From a virus, in the IMG/VR virus record IMGVR_UViG_3300028829_000619, positions 1 to 24,725 of that record: DNA of 24,725 bases; one strand, given 5' to 3'. Positions 7,319-16,260 of this stretch are shown piece after piece; position 1 is the stretch's first letter; every line of letters begins with the position of its first letter. Position numbers and translations under genes: made by a program. The notes beneath the pieces are model-generated. The model was not told the DNA's origin. It saw nothing but the letters and a program-made list of their open reading frames with translations, and made no database searches.

Positions 7319-7681
7319 TCAGTTGGCGTTTTGGCAATCTGTACAATCAGAGTATAAAGTGAAAGAATTAACGTGTAAGCCACTTGAATTAATAGTAGAT
7401 GAGATAGTATAGCATCCATCATAATTGCTATTGTGAAACCTTAAATAATAGACTGCACCAATATTTAATGTTCCCTCGTGTATATGTATGTTTCTTTCTA
7501 CACTTGAACTGCAATGTTGTACCTTATATTTTGATGCTCCAACCTCTACCTGTTCGCCTGTGATATTGCCTATTCCTTGCGCCCATAAGCCACCATCACA
7601 ACAATCTTGCGAATATGTTTGCCCATCTTTACAAAGACAGGCACGTTTGCCTCCTAATCTTCCCGTTCTACTTTTTTTCAA
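7319..7681 (-). CDS. Cysteine-rich virion-associated protein, function unknown
   Basis: This is a 120-residue protein. The N-terminus is basic and cysteine-rich: KKSRTGRLGGKRACLCKDG, then YSQDCCDGGLWAQGIGNI. A beta-rich domain follows and the end carries DCTDCQNAN. I recognise the opening (ACLC, CCDG, WAQGIG) from several flavobacterial phages, where it occurs at the start of structural proteins, but know no function. Its first 14 bases overlap the end of the protease gene. The paired cysteines could bind metal or form disulfides. A role in the head is suggested only by its place between protease and scaffold. Confidence 0.65.
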   Translation of the reverse strand: MKKSRTGRLGGKRACLCKDGQTYSQDCCDGGLWAQGIGNITGEQVEVGASKYKVQHCSSSVERNIHIHEGTLNIGAVYYLRFHNSNYDGCYTISSTINSSGLHVNSFTLYSDCTDCQNAN

Positions 7682-8552
7682 TTTCTTTCAATTTAGATTC
7701 TGCCCAACGCTTACCAGCTTTACCACCCCAAAGTAAGTAACTAATATATCCACAATCTTGTTGGTCTCCTTTCTCGTAATACACTTCTGCACGGCTTAAA
7801 TAAGAGTACATTCTTTTTATTGTATCTACGCTTACGGCTTCTTTGTTTGCTAATTGTTGCGCTCTTACCTTACCGACTTGTGTTGCACACTTGTTGTTTA
7901 CTTTCTTATTTAACTCTATGCCTCTTTTAGCGTTGTTGCTTACTGCTTGTGGATAGTCTGCATAACTTTCTGCTTTGATGTCTAAAAGGTCTTTTAAAGC
8001 TTCTATTATTTCTTCCTTTTGGTCATTGCGTTTTCCCATCTCATATCGGTCTGCAAAATATCCTTCAATACTGAAGCCCTTAACCTCTCCAGATTTTGCT
8101 TTGGCATATAGTTCTTCGTCATCTATTTTAGCCGATACCATCCAAGTTCCTACAGGTACATCCATGCCATATAGCGCAGTCTTGTCCTTGTCCGTGTTTT
8201 CAACAATCCAACTCTCTACTATAGTCACTCCATTAATCTTGTCCTTATGCTCAAACGTTGCGTTTTGATGGTTGGACTTTTTAAAGAATAATTCACTTGC
8301 TTTGCGTACCGTATCTTGTGAGAAATAAATATAGTACTCCTCATTCTTTTCATTGCGTCTATAGATGCTCTTGTCTGGAATAAGCGCAGCACCCATAAGA
8401 ATACGCTTTTCAGAGTCTATCTCTTTAAGTTGTAATTCGTGTTTATTTAGTGCAACGAAGTTACTTTCGATGGCTGGTTGCTCTACTAAACTGATGGCTT
8501 CTATTCCAGAAGTTTCGTCTGATTCGTCTGTAATTAATTCGATTATCTTCAT
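7668..8552 (-). CDS. XkdF-like prohead protease with a C-terminal extra domain
   Basis: Residues 1-175 match the XkdF-like prohead serine protease pattern: SLVEQPAIESNFVALNK near the start, ILMGAALIPDKSIYR, NATFEH with the likely catalytic His102, then GTWMVSAKI, and VKGFSIEGYF with the likely nucleophile Ser161. It would cleave scaffold and other head proteins during maturation. Residues 195-292 are a second module: YADYPQAVSNNAKR, GKVRAQQLANKEAVS, DTIKRMYSYLSR, CGYISYLLWGGKAGKRWA. I know this module from many phage protease fusions, where it is conserved but without a proven role. Its ATG partly merges with the leader motif copy C. The protease call is firm in family terms; activity is inferred. 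Confidence 0.8.
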   Translation of the reverse strand: MKIIELITDESDETSGIEAISLVEQPAIESNFVALNKHELQLKEIDSEKRILMGAALIPDKSIYRRNEKNEEYYIYFSQDTVRKASELFFKKSNHQNATFEHKDKINGVTIVESWIVENTDKDKTALYGMDVPVGTWMVSAKIDDEELYAKAKSGEVKGFSIEGYFADRYEMGKRNDQKEEIIEALKDLLDIKAESYADYPQAVSNNAKRGIELNKKVNNKCATQVGKVRAQQLANKEAVSVDTIKRMYSYLSRAEVYYEKGDQQDCGYISYLLWGGKAGKRWAESKLKEIEKK

Positions 8553-8567
8553 ACTATAATAACTAAA
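8553..8567 (-). promoter_or_regulatory. Conserved late-gene leader motif, copy C
   Basis: TTTAGTTATTATAGT on the minus strand, running straight into the ATG of the protease gene. Fifteen bases match copies A and B. It follows closely on the likely original end of the tape measure frame (8574), so little other intergenic sequence is present and the conservation cannot be explained by coding. Confidence 0.5.
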
Positions 8568-8573
8568 AAAGGT

Positions 8574-8642
8574 TTAAAGTGTTGCGTTTTGAACTCTGTT
8601 TCTATCTAATGCTTGGTTTGTAGTTACCTCTCCACTCACTAC
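8574..8642 (-). pseudogene. Out-of-frame remnant of the tape measure C-terminus
   Basis: In the -1 frame relative to the tape measure gene, these 23 codons read VVSGEVTTNQ, continue with ALDRN and end RVQNATL plus a stop. I know this ending as the usual C-terminus of tape measure proteins in Bacteroidota phages. The annotated frame instead leaves the family pattern after QIAQLQQ and ends with CSEWRGNYKPSIR. Adding two bases near 8642 would join both parts in one frame (QAYVVSGEV). A 2-base deletion, real or from sequencing, explains this best. Confidence 0.7.
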
Positions 8643-10842
8643 AAGCCTGTTGAAGTTGTGCGATTTGATTTATGCCACTATCTCCGACCACGTTGAAGCT
8701 TGGTGCAACTGCTTCGCCACCTCCTGCTCCACCTATATCTGTCGGACTATCTACACCTCCACCACCTGTGAATTGTTGTGATGCAATACTCGCTATTTGA
8801 GCAGCTCCTGCAATTCCAATACCAACTGCATTAGCTATCCTTAAACTCTGTGTAGGTGTAAAGTCAGTAGTCTCTGCAAATACCTTTGTAATCGCTTGTG
8901 CCGTGTTTATAGTTGCTTGTGCTATACCTACTGCCTTTTGAACTTGAAACGCTCTCTTCTGTTGCTTTTCATTTCCTTTAGCAAATAATGCAGCGATATC
9001 ATTAATAGCACTTAAGCCACCTTGTACAACGCTTATTTTATAATCTTGTAATGCTTTAGCGTCTGCCTTTGCTTTGTCATCTCTAACCTTTTGCGCTGCA
9101 TCTCTTTCCTTGTCATATTTTAAATATATTTCATTTTCTGCATTTAATCTGGCTATCTCTATTTCTAACAATGCGTCTGCATTTCCTTGAGCTGCTTCTT
9201 CTAATGCAAAATATTTATCCTGTACTGCTCTTAATTCTCTTTCTTCATCTGATAAAGTGTTTTCATAGTTCTGTTCTTCTATCTCTGCAATGGTATCTAA
9301 AAAGTCGTTGTTTTGCTTGGCAATATTTTCAAGTCTTTTCTTTTCTCTATCTCTTTCTATTTTATCATATTTCTCTCTGATTTTTGCTTCAGATTGCTCC
9401 TGTTGTTCGGTGTATAAATCGTTAAGTTCCTTACGTTCTTTTGCAGTTAGCTTCGTGTTTTTCTTGGTGTCCTCTTGTAGTCTTCTAAACTTATCACGGT
9501 TAATTTCAAGGTCTTTTTCTATGCCATCTTCCATTAAAGAATTTTCAATGTCTTCTATTTTTCTGGCAGCGTTTAATCTTTCTTTTGCATAATCTTTATA
9601 ATTACTTATTCTTTCTGTATTGGTTTGAGCGTCGAATACTCTTAACTTCCTTTCTTGCTCTTCTACAAATCTAACATTTGCTTTTTGTAGGTTTCTCGCT
9701 ATTCCTGCTGTAATGGTATTATTCTTTTCGGCTAATATCGCCCGTTTTTCTGCTAGCTTCTCCTCCTCTTTGGCTAGTTCTATAGATTCAAGTAGTTTTT
9801 GTCTTTTTATAGCCGTTGTTTTTTTACCTTGAGCCTCAAGCATTTCAATCTCGTCGTCTAAAGCTTTTTGCCTTACTCTTGACGCGTTCCTAACATCTTC
9901 TGACTGCTGAGACAAAGCCTTACTTTCCTCAAAATACCTCTTCATTTTAGCCTTATGTATCGCATCGGCTTTTTTATCCTCTTCACTTGCTATAACTCCT
10001 AAAGCCTGCAACCCTTTTGTAGCCGCTTTTATAGTCAGAATTAAAGGTGCAAAAGCTATCATTAACGCTTTTGTAACTACACTCCCATCCTTAAAACCTT
10101 TGTTTACATCGGATAAAACTTCTTGAATTTTTTCAAAATTTGCTATTAACATTCCAACCCCTACAACTATAGCACCGATACCTGTACTAATCAATGCCAG
10201 TCTAAATAACTTCATAGCAGTAGTTGCTCCTCCTGTTACAAAAGTGTAGGCAACAGTTACAGCAGATAAAGCCTTCATTCTTGCTGCTTTCAGTAATAAG
10301 AGAGCAGAACTTTCTTTCTCAAAAGCCGTAGCTATTTGATTCACAGAATTCATCAAGGTTTGGGCAGCCATTAACTTAACCATTGTTTCCCTTAACTTCT
10401 CACTCTCTACACCAGACAAAGCCATAGCAGATTGAACTGCTCCAAAGGCAGCCACACCTGTACCAACTAATTGGAGCGCACCTTGTAGATTCTTTTGGTC
10501 ATCTGCAAGTCTTTTAGTTTCGTTCTGAATATCAATGTATCTATCTCTTAATTCAGACGCTTTCTTTAATGCCTCTTGACCTACTGGTGTTTCTCTTCCA
10601 GCACTTAATGCTATAGATTGATAAGCTTGTATTTGCTTATTCATATCTCTTACATTCAGAGGTGTTTCCTTAACTATTTTGTTAATGTCAGATAATTGCT
10701 TTTCGTAAGAATCGCCACTTTTTAGAACGGCATCATATTGCTTCTTTGTGCTTCCAATAGCTTTATTGTAGTCTTTAGTATCTTTAGTAGCTTCCTTTGT
10801 GTTACTATTGATTTTTATATTGATAGTCTTATTTTCTGCCAT
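8602..10842 (-). CDS. Tape measure protein (C-terminus frame-disrupted)
   Basis: The 746-residue product sets tail length and helps DNA entry. It begins MAENKTINIKINSNTKEATK, the usual beta-strand start of this family. About residues 125-260 hold hydrophobic, membrane-compatible segments (LVGTGVAAFGAVQSAMAL, then ISTGIGAIVVGVGMLIANF). Residues 300-610 are long, highly charged coiled coil (for example KLAEKRAILAEKNN, then KKRLENIAKQ). Residues 640-720 are alanine-rich with AVGIAQATINTAQAITKVF and a Gly-rich linker. As given, it ends about 20 residues after VVGDSGINQIAQLQQ in a sequence that does not fit the family. The length suggests a siphovirus with a medium tail. The start overlaps the 58-residue gene by 14 bases. 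Confidence 0.85.
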   Translation of the reverse strand: MAENKTINIKINSNTKEATKDTKDYNKAIGSTKKQYDAVLKSGDSYEKQLSDINKIVKETPLNVRDMNKQIQAYQSIALSAGRETPVGQEALKKASELRDRYIDIQNETKRLADDQKNLQGALQLVGTGVAAFGAVQSAMALSGVESEKLRETMVKLMAAQTLMNSVNQIATAFEKESSALLLLKAARMKALSAVTVAYTFVTGGATTAMKLFRLALISTGIGAIVVGVGMLIANFEKIQEVLSDVNKGFKDGSVVTKALMIAFAPLILTIKAATKGLQALGVIASEEDKKADAIHKAKMKRYFEESKALSQQSEDVRNASRVRQKALDDEIEMLEAQGKKTTAIKRQKLLESIELAKEEEKLAEKRAILAEKNNTITAGIARNLQKANVRFVEEQERKLRVFDAQTNTERISNYKDYAKERLNAARKIEDIENSLMEDGIEKDLEINRDKFRRLQEDTKKNTKLTAKERKELNDLYTEQQEQSEAKIREKYDKIERDREKKRLENIAKQNNDFLDTIAEIEEQNYENTLSDEERELRAVQDKYFALEEAAQGNADALLEIEIARLNAENEIYLKYDKERDAAQKVRDDKAKADAKALQDYKISVVQGGLSAINDIAALFAKGNEKQQKRAFQVQKAVGIAQATINTAQAITKVFAETTDFTPTQSLRIANAVGIGIAGAAQIASIASQQFTGGGGVDSPTDIGGAGGGEAVAPSFNVVGDSGINQIAQLQQACSEWRGNYKPSIR

Positions 10843-11005
10843 TGGTATCTGCTTTTAATTTCTTTAACATTTGTTCACGTTTCTTCTGCTTGTAAATCGC
10901 CTTAACCCCTGTTTCATAACTATACAATCCTTTCGCTATTTGCACGTTCTCTGATGCTTCATAGAAGTCATTTAATGCCAATAAGTCTACTATGTTCTTT
11001 ATCAT
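10829..11005 (-). CDS. Small 58-residue protein before the tape measure
   Basis: The frame starts MIKNIVDLLALNDFYEASEN and ends KLKADTNGRK. Its ATG overlaps the stop of the upstream tail gene by one base (TAATG) and its last 14 bases overlap the tape measure start. The sequence is helical and has a strongly basic C-terminal half (YKQKKREQMLKKLK). It fills the whole 162-base gap between two large tail genes. Short proteins just before the tape measure often help tape measure folding, but this one is not a recognised chaperone, so the role is open. Confidence 0.7.
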   Translation of the reverse strand: MIKNIVDLLALNDFYEASENVQIAKGLYSYETGVKAIYKQKKREQMLKKLKADTNGRK

Positions 11006-13455
11006 TATGGTTGTTGTTGGATAAATATTTGGTTGCTTGTTTGTGTTCCGTTACTGAATGTATAGGTAACAACTAAAGTGTATACTGCTAAATTGCCCTC
11101 TTCTGTTCTTACTCTATCTGCAAGGTCTTCCGTGTTTATGTAGTCTAAATCGTCTTCGGTTTTTAATATCGTTGTAGATGTAGGATTCTCTGGAATACAT
11201 ACCTCAATCGTACCCTCACTTGTCAAAGTGCTTGGTGTAATCGTTACACTTGGATTGCTACAAGTTACATCTGCTTGTACTACTCCATTTGGAAATAATA
11301 TTCTAACATCTAAACATTGATTTTGAAAGTCTGGTAGTAATGGCTCATTGGGTAAGCTTCCATTACCTATGCCGATAACAGGTCTAAAATCATTTATTAA
11401 AACTAAATCTACATCGCCAGTATTGAGATTAGATTTCATTGATTCAATAATGTATCTTTTATCTCTAATAACTACCCTGTCATTTAAACGAAGATTAGTA
11501 AGTAAACTTACAGGTAGATTCGTTTTTACGGTTGTTCTTCTGTTCTTTAAATTGTACAGATTAAGTAAATAAGGACTATAATAAACACTAAACAAAGTAT
11601 TTAGATTTACCAAATTAGTTAAGGTGCTTACTTCTGCGTTAAAGTTTAAAGTAAAATCGCTATTGTTTACCGTTACATCTTGTCCAAATGGCAGATATGT
11701 ATTAATAGTGCTTGTACTTGTTCCATCATAATATTTAAATGCACACGTTTTATTGTCATACATATACAATAGCATCGGTTTAGGGACGTATGTATTAAGG
11801 TCTTTGTCTATTGTGAAACCAACTTGTAAATCCGTGTTAGTGAATTTAGTCATTAACATATTCTCAAATGGTTGCTTTATTTTATACTCGCCACCATCAT
11901 AATTAAATGTACTAACTGCATCGCCATATTCTCGGCTAAATAAATCCCTAAAATTGTTGTTTAATATATTTTGACTTTGCTCATATTCAAATGATATTGA
12001 TTTATATAGCTTAACTCTATCAATCTTTATGCTTTTTATATCCGTGTATTCCGTGATGTTTATAACTGCACCTTTCGCATACCAATCGTCTAACGGCTCA
12101 ACTTGAAACACACCCTCTGCAATTCCATAGCAAGTTAAATTAAACTCCTTTAAAACGCCTGTAAAGAACTCTGATACTTTCATATCTGGCAAGTAATTTA
12201 ATACAGATATGTTTCCCTCAATTAATAATGGTGTAGTTCCCTTTGCGTAATATGTATTTATACCATCTACTTCAGAGCCAAAAGAATCTAAATACACCCA
12301 TTCTTGGCTATATATTATTTCAATTTCAATATTTATTTGCTCACTTGCTCTGACTCTAAAAGAATATGTTTGTTGTTCTAAATTAATATCGTTTAAGTCA
12401 TTAGATATTTGAGTGATTATTGCATTGCCTGTAAATTGTGAACTATCATAAGTTATTTGAAGAACACCATTTAAAATTACATCAATGTAATATGTTGCCG
12501 TGATGACATCTAAACCATAGGTGTTAATATTTACCTTATGCCTCAAACTAAAGAAGCTCATATTAGATGGGCTGCTTGGAACGGCTTGATTAAATGGTAT
12601 ATAACCATAGGTTAAGCTATTATCTGATAATGTAAAGTAATCAGTATAAACCTCTGGAGGTGTTATTGCAGTTCCTAATACAAAAGCACTCTGTCCTCCT
12701 GTGTCTAATTCTAAATCGAATGTTTCTGTTAAGTATTCAAAGTTGTTTTTATTTTGACAATACAAGAAACAATTTTGAAAACGCTTATCTGTTAAAAAAG
12801 TTCCCTCAAATGTTACTCCGTATCTACCTTGAATAGCACCAAATAAAGCAGCGATACGAATAGCAGGAAATAATTCTGTGTAATTAATTTGACTGCTACC
12901 AGTTGGCGAAATATCATTTACCCCACCATCTTGATACGTTAAATATCTTTGTGCTATTAATGGATAGCGTATAACATAATTTGTTGCGCCATCAGTTATT
13001 CTATTTTCTATTTCTGTCCCTGTATATTCGTGTGAATATATGCCTACTAAATCCAAGTTTTGTAGCTTCTCTTCTCCAAACTTATCTTTTAGACTTGTAA
13101 TATCTCCGTAAAAAGTAATCTGATACGAATACGCTTGATTGTTTTTTACTTCCGATTTTTCAAGACTTATTTTTCCACGCCTAAATGTTGTTAAGTCTAT
13201 TTCAATGTAAGCATCTCTTCTGATGTTGTGGTCAAAAATTGTGCTAACATCTTGAATATCTCCAATATCACTATTGTAGAAATGCTTAAATATAGCATCA
13301 TTCTTTGGTGTACTCGGAACACTAAATGATTGGCTAAAGTCGGTAAATACTTTGCTAATATCTTGGATATCTTGCTGCTTACTTGTAACGCTAATTATTT
13401 CGTCTTTGAATAAATCAAGTCTTTGTCCCTCTATGTATACTTGTACTGTTCTCAT
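11005..13455 (-). CDS. Large tail tip/baseplate protein
   Basis: This 816-residue protein begins MRTVQVYIEGQRLDLFKDE, followed by QDISKVFTDFSQSFSVPSTP. I recognise this as a conserved opening of large tail proteins in Bacteroidota siphophages, which probably occupy the distal-tail or hub position. The middle (about residues 100-480) is mixed beta sequence, with KVSEFFTGVLKEFNLTCYGI near residue 430. From about residue 700 it has Ig-like beta sequence (NPSVTITPSTLTSEGTIEVC) that may be exposed. The stop and start codons of neighbouring genes touch or overlap it on both sides. It is encoded before the tape measure in transcription order, whereas most siphophages encode tail-tip proteins after it. 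Confidence 0.6.
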   Translation of the reverse strand: MRTVQVYIEGQRLDLFKDEIISVTSKQQDIQDISKVFTDFSQSFSVPSTPKNDAIFKHFYNSDIGDIQDVSTIFDHNIRRDAYIEIDLTTFRRGKISLEKSEVKNNQAYSYQITFYGDITSLKDKFGEEKLQNLDLVGIYSHEYTGTEIENRITDGATNYVIRYPLIAQRYLTYQDGGVNDISPTGSSQINYTELFPAIRIAALFGAIQGRYGVTFEGTFLTDKRFQNCFLYCQNKNNFEYLTETFDLELDTGGQSAFVLGTAITPPEVYTDYFTLSDNSLTYGYIPFNQAVPSSPSNMSFFSLRHKVNINTYGLDVITATYYIDVILNGVLQITYDSSQFTGNAIITQISNDLNDINLEQQTYSFRVRASEQINIEIEIIYSQEWVYLDSFGSEVDGINTYYAKGTTPLLIEGNISVLNYLPDMKVSEFFTGVLKEFNLTCYGIAEGVFQVEPLDDWYAKGAVINITEYTDIKSIKIDRVKLYKSISFEYEQSQNILNNNFRDLFSREYGDAVSTFNYDGGEYKIKQPFENMLMTKFTNTDLQVGFTIDKDLNTYVPKPMLLYMYDNKTCAFKYYDGTSTSTINTYLPFGQDVTVNNSDFTLNFNAEVSTLTNLVNLNTLFSVYYSPYLLNLYNLKNRRTTVKTNLPVSLLTNLRLNDRVVIRDKRYIIESMKSNLNTGDVDLVLINDFRPVIGIGNGSLPNEPLLPDFQNQCLDVRILFPNGVVQADVTCSNPSVTITPSTLTSEGTIEVCIPENPTSTTILKTEDDLDYINTEDLADRVRTEEGNLAVYTLVVTYTFSNGTQTSNQIFIQQQP

Positions 13456-14543
13456 TATACAACCGTACTAATTAAATCGTAAGCAAAATCAAACTCCAAT
13501 TCGTAGTTAATCATTCCGTTGTTTATGCCTACTTGTTTCTCTAAAGATTTTGTTTTAACTTTTACAGGTAAATAGTCTGTGTTATATTCTGGGTCTAACA
13601 AATGTATCTTTTCGCTTAACATCATTTCTTGGATGTATTCTCCATACAAATCATTTACCCATCCTGTATTAAGTTTTATTGATTCTGTTGCATTAATATT
13701 AAATTCTTTTATCTGTCCCTCGTTAGTTGGAAAAAATGGTAGTACACTTGGATTGAATTTGTATTCATTCGTTTTGACGCTGATGTTTCTTTTCTTAACT
13801 TTTTGAAAGAATATCCTTGCCCAGCTTCCGTAACGATTTAAAAAGTCTACTGCTACAGGCGAATACTTCGGCTCACATTGTGGCACAAAGTAACCTGTCC
13901 ATCTTACACCACTTCCACCTATTAGCCATTCCACTTTATTCCCATCTTGTAAATAAGGCAAATACACTCGTGAAAATGTTTTCATTCCTGCCGTTGTAGC
14001 CGTTACCGTATGTGTTGCTCCTGTATTCGTGTTTGTGTATCTTATGGCATCTGCTATTTCCATTGTTACATCAAAGCTGCCAGCCATATTAATAGGCGTT
14101 GTAGAAAACAAGCTCCCATCATAATTATAAAAATATGTTCCCTCTGTTAAAAGCACAGTAGAACTAACTGCATTAAATCCATCGCTATAATAAGCAAAGC
14201 CATCCATAAAGTCCCCAGATGTACTTGCCAAAGCATCTAATACATAAGTGCCACCGATTAGATTATAAACGTCAACGTGGTAATTCACTTTGTAGTCCGT
14301 GTTGATGTCTGCATCATAAGTATTATACAGATTTTGCCACGTTGTAAACGTATAGTATTCTCTAACATAAGGCGAAAGATTATAAAAAGTTTTCGTGTTG
14401 TTAGAAGCTGGAATTAATTTTGAAAGTGTATATTGTGGACTTGCTGGCTGGCTTCCAGTATTCCACAAATATAATTCTATTTTGCTTCCTGTTTGTGTAG
14501 CATCGTCTACCTCTATTATGTAAGGACTTCTTGATAAATTCAT
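13455..14543 (-). CDS. Tail structural protein, 362 residues
   Basis: The product begins MNLSRSPYIIEVDDATQTGS and has a mostly beta composition rich in Tyr, Thr and Asn. Recognisable stretches are TFYNLSPYVREYYTF near residue 55 and KVEWLIGGSGVRWTGYFVPQ near residue 210, followed by CEPKYSPVAVDFLNRYGSW. I know this type as a partner encoded beside the 816-residue tail protein in flavobacterial phages, where it is usually left unnamed. The gene shares one base with that gene and overlaps the upstream gene by four bases (ATGA). A tail-tip or adhesin-supporting role is likely from context only. Confidence 0.55.
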   Translation of the reverse strand: MNLSRSPYIIEVDDATQTGSKIELYLWNTGSQPASPQYTLSKLIPASNNTKTFYNLSPYVREYYTFTTWQNLYNTYDADINTDYKVNYHVDVYNLIGGTYVLDALASTSGDFMDGFAYYSDGFNAVSSTVLLTEGTYFYNYDGSLFSTTPINMAGSFDVTMEIADAIRYTNTNTGATHTVTATTAGMKTFSRVYLPYLQDGNKVEWLIGGSGVRWTGYFVPQCEPKYSPVAVDFLNRYGSWARIFFQKVKKRNISVKTNEYKFNPSVLPFFPTNEGQIKEFNINATESIKLNTGWVNDLYGEYIQEMMLSEKIHLLDPEYNTDYLPVKVKTKSLEKQVGINNGMINYELEFDFAYDLISTVV

Positions 14544-15067
14544 TTTAGTTTTTTAAAGTTTTCGTCTGTGATTGTATTGAATAAGTTCACCATATCCAAA
14601 GCGTATTTCTCTGTCACTTCTTTAGGTAGCTTTCTATAATATTTTTCAAATGGTTTAGTAAAGAACATACTTGGTTTAATTCCTTTATTCCAGATGCTCC
14701 GTATTATTGTTCTTGCCGTTTGCTCATAGCTTAAGAATCTACCTGTTTCCTTATCTCTAAATTGAAACTTCTTCCTTTGCACCCATTGATTGATGCCTTT
14801 TGTCAATCCACCACTTTCTCCACTACCTGTACCAAATCTATAGCCACTTAAACTCTTGCCACTCTTTACACCCTTAACCCCTCTGTCTTGAAACCATCCG
14901 TACCCTTTCATTTGAAAAGTTATCTGTACACTATTAGGCGATTCTTTTACATAAGATTTTAAGCTATTTGCAAGTGTGCCAGTATCTCTTGGCAGACCTT
15001 GTTTAGCTTCCTTTATAACCTTATCTCTAAAGTCATCTAATAACTTTTGTACTTCGCCTTTCTTCAT
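14540..15067 (-). CDS. HK97 gp10-like head-tail joining/neck protein
   Basis: The 175-residue protein has the hallmark opening of gp10-type proteins: an amphipathic helix, then LPRDTGTLANSLKSYV (about residues 25-40), then a strand pair ending in YGWFQDRGVKG near residue 70. This DTGxLxxS and W-x-x-x-RG pattern is typical of the minor tail/neck family. The second half, with FRDKETGRFLSYEQTARTI and a helical end rich in Lys, is larger than in HK97. It overlaps the upstream gene by one base. It probably lies at the tail top, where it helps joining to the head. The family call is from motifs; function is by analogy. Confidence 0.6.
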   Translation of the reverse strand: MKKGEVQKLLDDFRDKVIKEAKQGLPRDTGTLANSLKSYVKESPNSVQITFQMKGYGWFQDRGVKGVKSGKSLSGYRFGTGSGESGGLTKGINQWVQRKKFQFRDKETGRFLSYEQTARTIIRSIWNKGIKPSMFFTKPFEKYYRKLPKEVTEKYALDMVNLFNTITDENFKKLK

Positions 15068-15519
15068 TAGCAGATAGTCATATCATTAGGTATTAATATA
15101 TCACAGGTCAACGTCCATCCTGTTAGGTTGTTTTCCATTCGTTCAGTAAATGGCTCACACGTTGGCGTACCATCCACTTGAAAGGCATCTGTATATAAGT
15201 CTCCTCTTCTTAACAACTCATAGCATCTGTTAAGAACTGCTAACATAGTATTGAGTACATAAAGCTCGTTATTGTTGCCATCAAACTTATCTGTGGTTTC
15301 GTCTTTTGATACGTTCACAATATCCATTGCCAAGATGCTTAAATTGTATCTAATCACGTTATTCTCAAAGGTTGCCGTATTGACTATGATATGCACTAAA
15401 GGAAATATAGTCTGCTTATTTAGGTCAACGTCAAAAATGTCGCCTTGTGATACGGTGGATATTAATTCATCGCTTTCAAAGTGTGTTCGTAATTTGTCTA
15501 TTATATCGAAGTAGTTCAT
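15067..15519 (-). CDS. Probable tail completion/terminator protein
   Basis: The 150-residue product begins MNYFDIIDKLRTHFESDELI and continues with beta-strand sequence FPLVHIIVNTATFENNVIRY, then a helix (ELYVLNTMLAVLNRCYELLR), and ends LTGWTLTCDILIPNDMTIC. An N-terminal helix followed by a beta sheet crossed by a helix is the general layout of tail terminator proteins (lambda gpU-like), which cap the tail tube and bind the neck. The position between the gp10-like gene and the assembly chaperone agrees. The final PNDMTIC is conserved among related proteins I know. No catalytic motif is present. Confidence 0.5.
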   Translation of the reverse strand: MNYFDIIDKLRTHFESDELISTVSQGDIFDVDLNKQTIFPLVHIIVNTATFENNVIRYNLSILAMDIVNVSKDETTDKFDGNNNELYVLNTMLAVLNRCYELLRRGDLYTDAFQVDGTPTCEPFTERMENNLTGWTLTCDILIPNDMTIC

Positions 15520-15522
15520 AGT

Positions 15523-16257
15523 TTATCTTTTCATTTTTCTGTTAAGCTCTCTGGCTTCAATTTCGTTTTTTTCTTTTTCGAATGTGAGATAGGTAAGACA
15601 TTGAGATAGTTGAAGTTTTGTAACTGCATCAATGATAGATGCTTGAGTACCATTTCCATTTTTTGCCAAATTGAACTCTTTCGTTGAACTCATTGAGTTG
15701 GTCATTATCTTCGTCTGTTTCTGTAAATAGTTGAGCGTATCGTTTAGTAATTCTTTCGCGATATCGTAAAAAAAAACACTTGATGCTATGGCAATATCTA
15801 AAGGTGCGAACTTCATCAGTTCTTGCATATCTTCATTCGGCTCGTAGTCTATTATGGAATACTTGTCCTTATACTGCTCTTTAATTGGTCTGAACATTAC
15901 TGCCATCGCCTTGTGGTATGTTTTCCAATCCTGTAAGTTGTGCTCTATGTCTACGTACTCTCCAAAGCTTATATTCTCCAGGTTAGGAATGAATCCAAAA
16001 GTAAACTCTCCCAATTTAAAGTGACGTCTTAATTTTGGCTTCTGTTTAAATACCTCTGTGAAATGTACTATCAATTCATTTAAGTCTTTTAGCTGAATGT
16101 TCATAACTTCCTTGAGTTCTATGCCACAAAATATCTGTATCATTTTCTGTGCTATAAATTCTTCATCATTGCTCTTATCTTGCATATCAATATACTTTTG
16201 ATAACGAGTTAATGGTATCTCACTTAAATTTGTTGGTATTGTTATATCTATCTTCAT
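15523..16257 (-). CDS. Probable tail assembly chaperone, with a split reading frame
   Basis: Residues 1-180 resemble a family found near the tape measure in Bacteroidota phages: MKIDITIPTNLSEIPLTRYQ, FGFIPNLENISFGEYVDIEH near 88-107, KTYHKAMAVMFRPIKEQY near 112-129, and SSVFFYDIAKELLNDTLNYL at 159-178. Beyond residue 185 the frame looks composite. It contains a low-complexity stretch with KNGNGTQ and then CLTYLTFEKEKNEIEAREL, which I associate with a second protein type. That type's preceding part, FGKKWKWYSSIYH, appears here in the -1 frame (15629-15673). A run of nine U residues (15768-15776) lies upstream in a phase that allows a -1 slip. A chaperone role is inferred from family and context. 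The start follows the conserved leader motif by 3 bases. Confidence 0.5.
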   Translation of the reverse strand: MKIDITIPTNLSEIPLTRYQKYIDMQDKSNDEEFIAQKMIQIFCGIELKEVMNIQLKDLNELIVHFTEVFKQKPKLRRHFKLGEFTFGFIPNLENISFGEYVDIEHNLQDWKTYHKAMAVMFRPIKEQYKDKYSIIDYEPNEDMQELMKFAPLDIAIASSVFFYDIAKELLNDTLNYLQKQTKIMTNSMSSTKEFNLAKNGNGTQASIIDAVTKLQLSQCLTYLTFEKEKNEIEARELNRKMKR

Positions 16258-16260
16258 CTT

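Noticed and set aside
7243-7422. 60-codon upstream extension of the scaffold frame
   Set aside because: It overlaps the Cys-rich gene, codes an unrelated hydrophobic sequence, and contains the conserved leader motif; the ATG at 7242 fits better.
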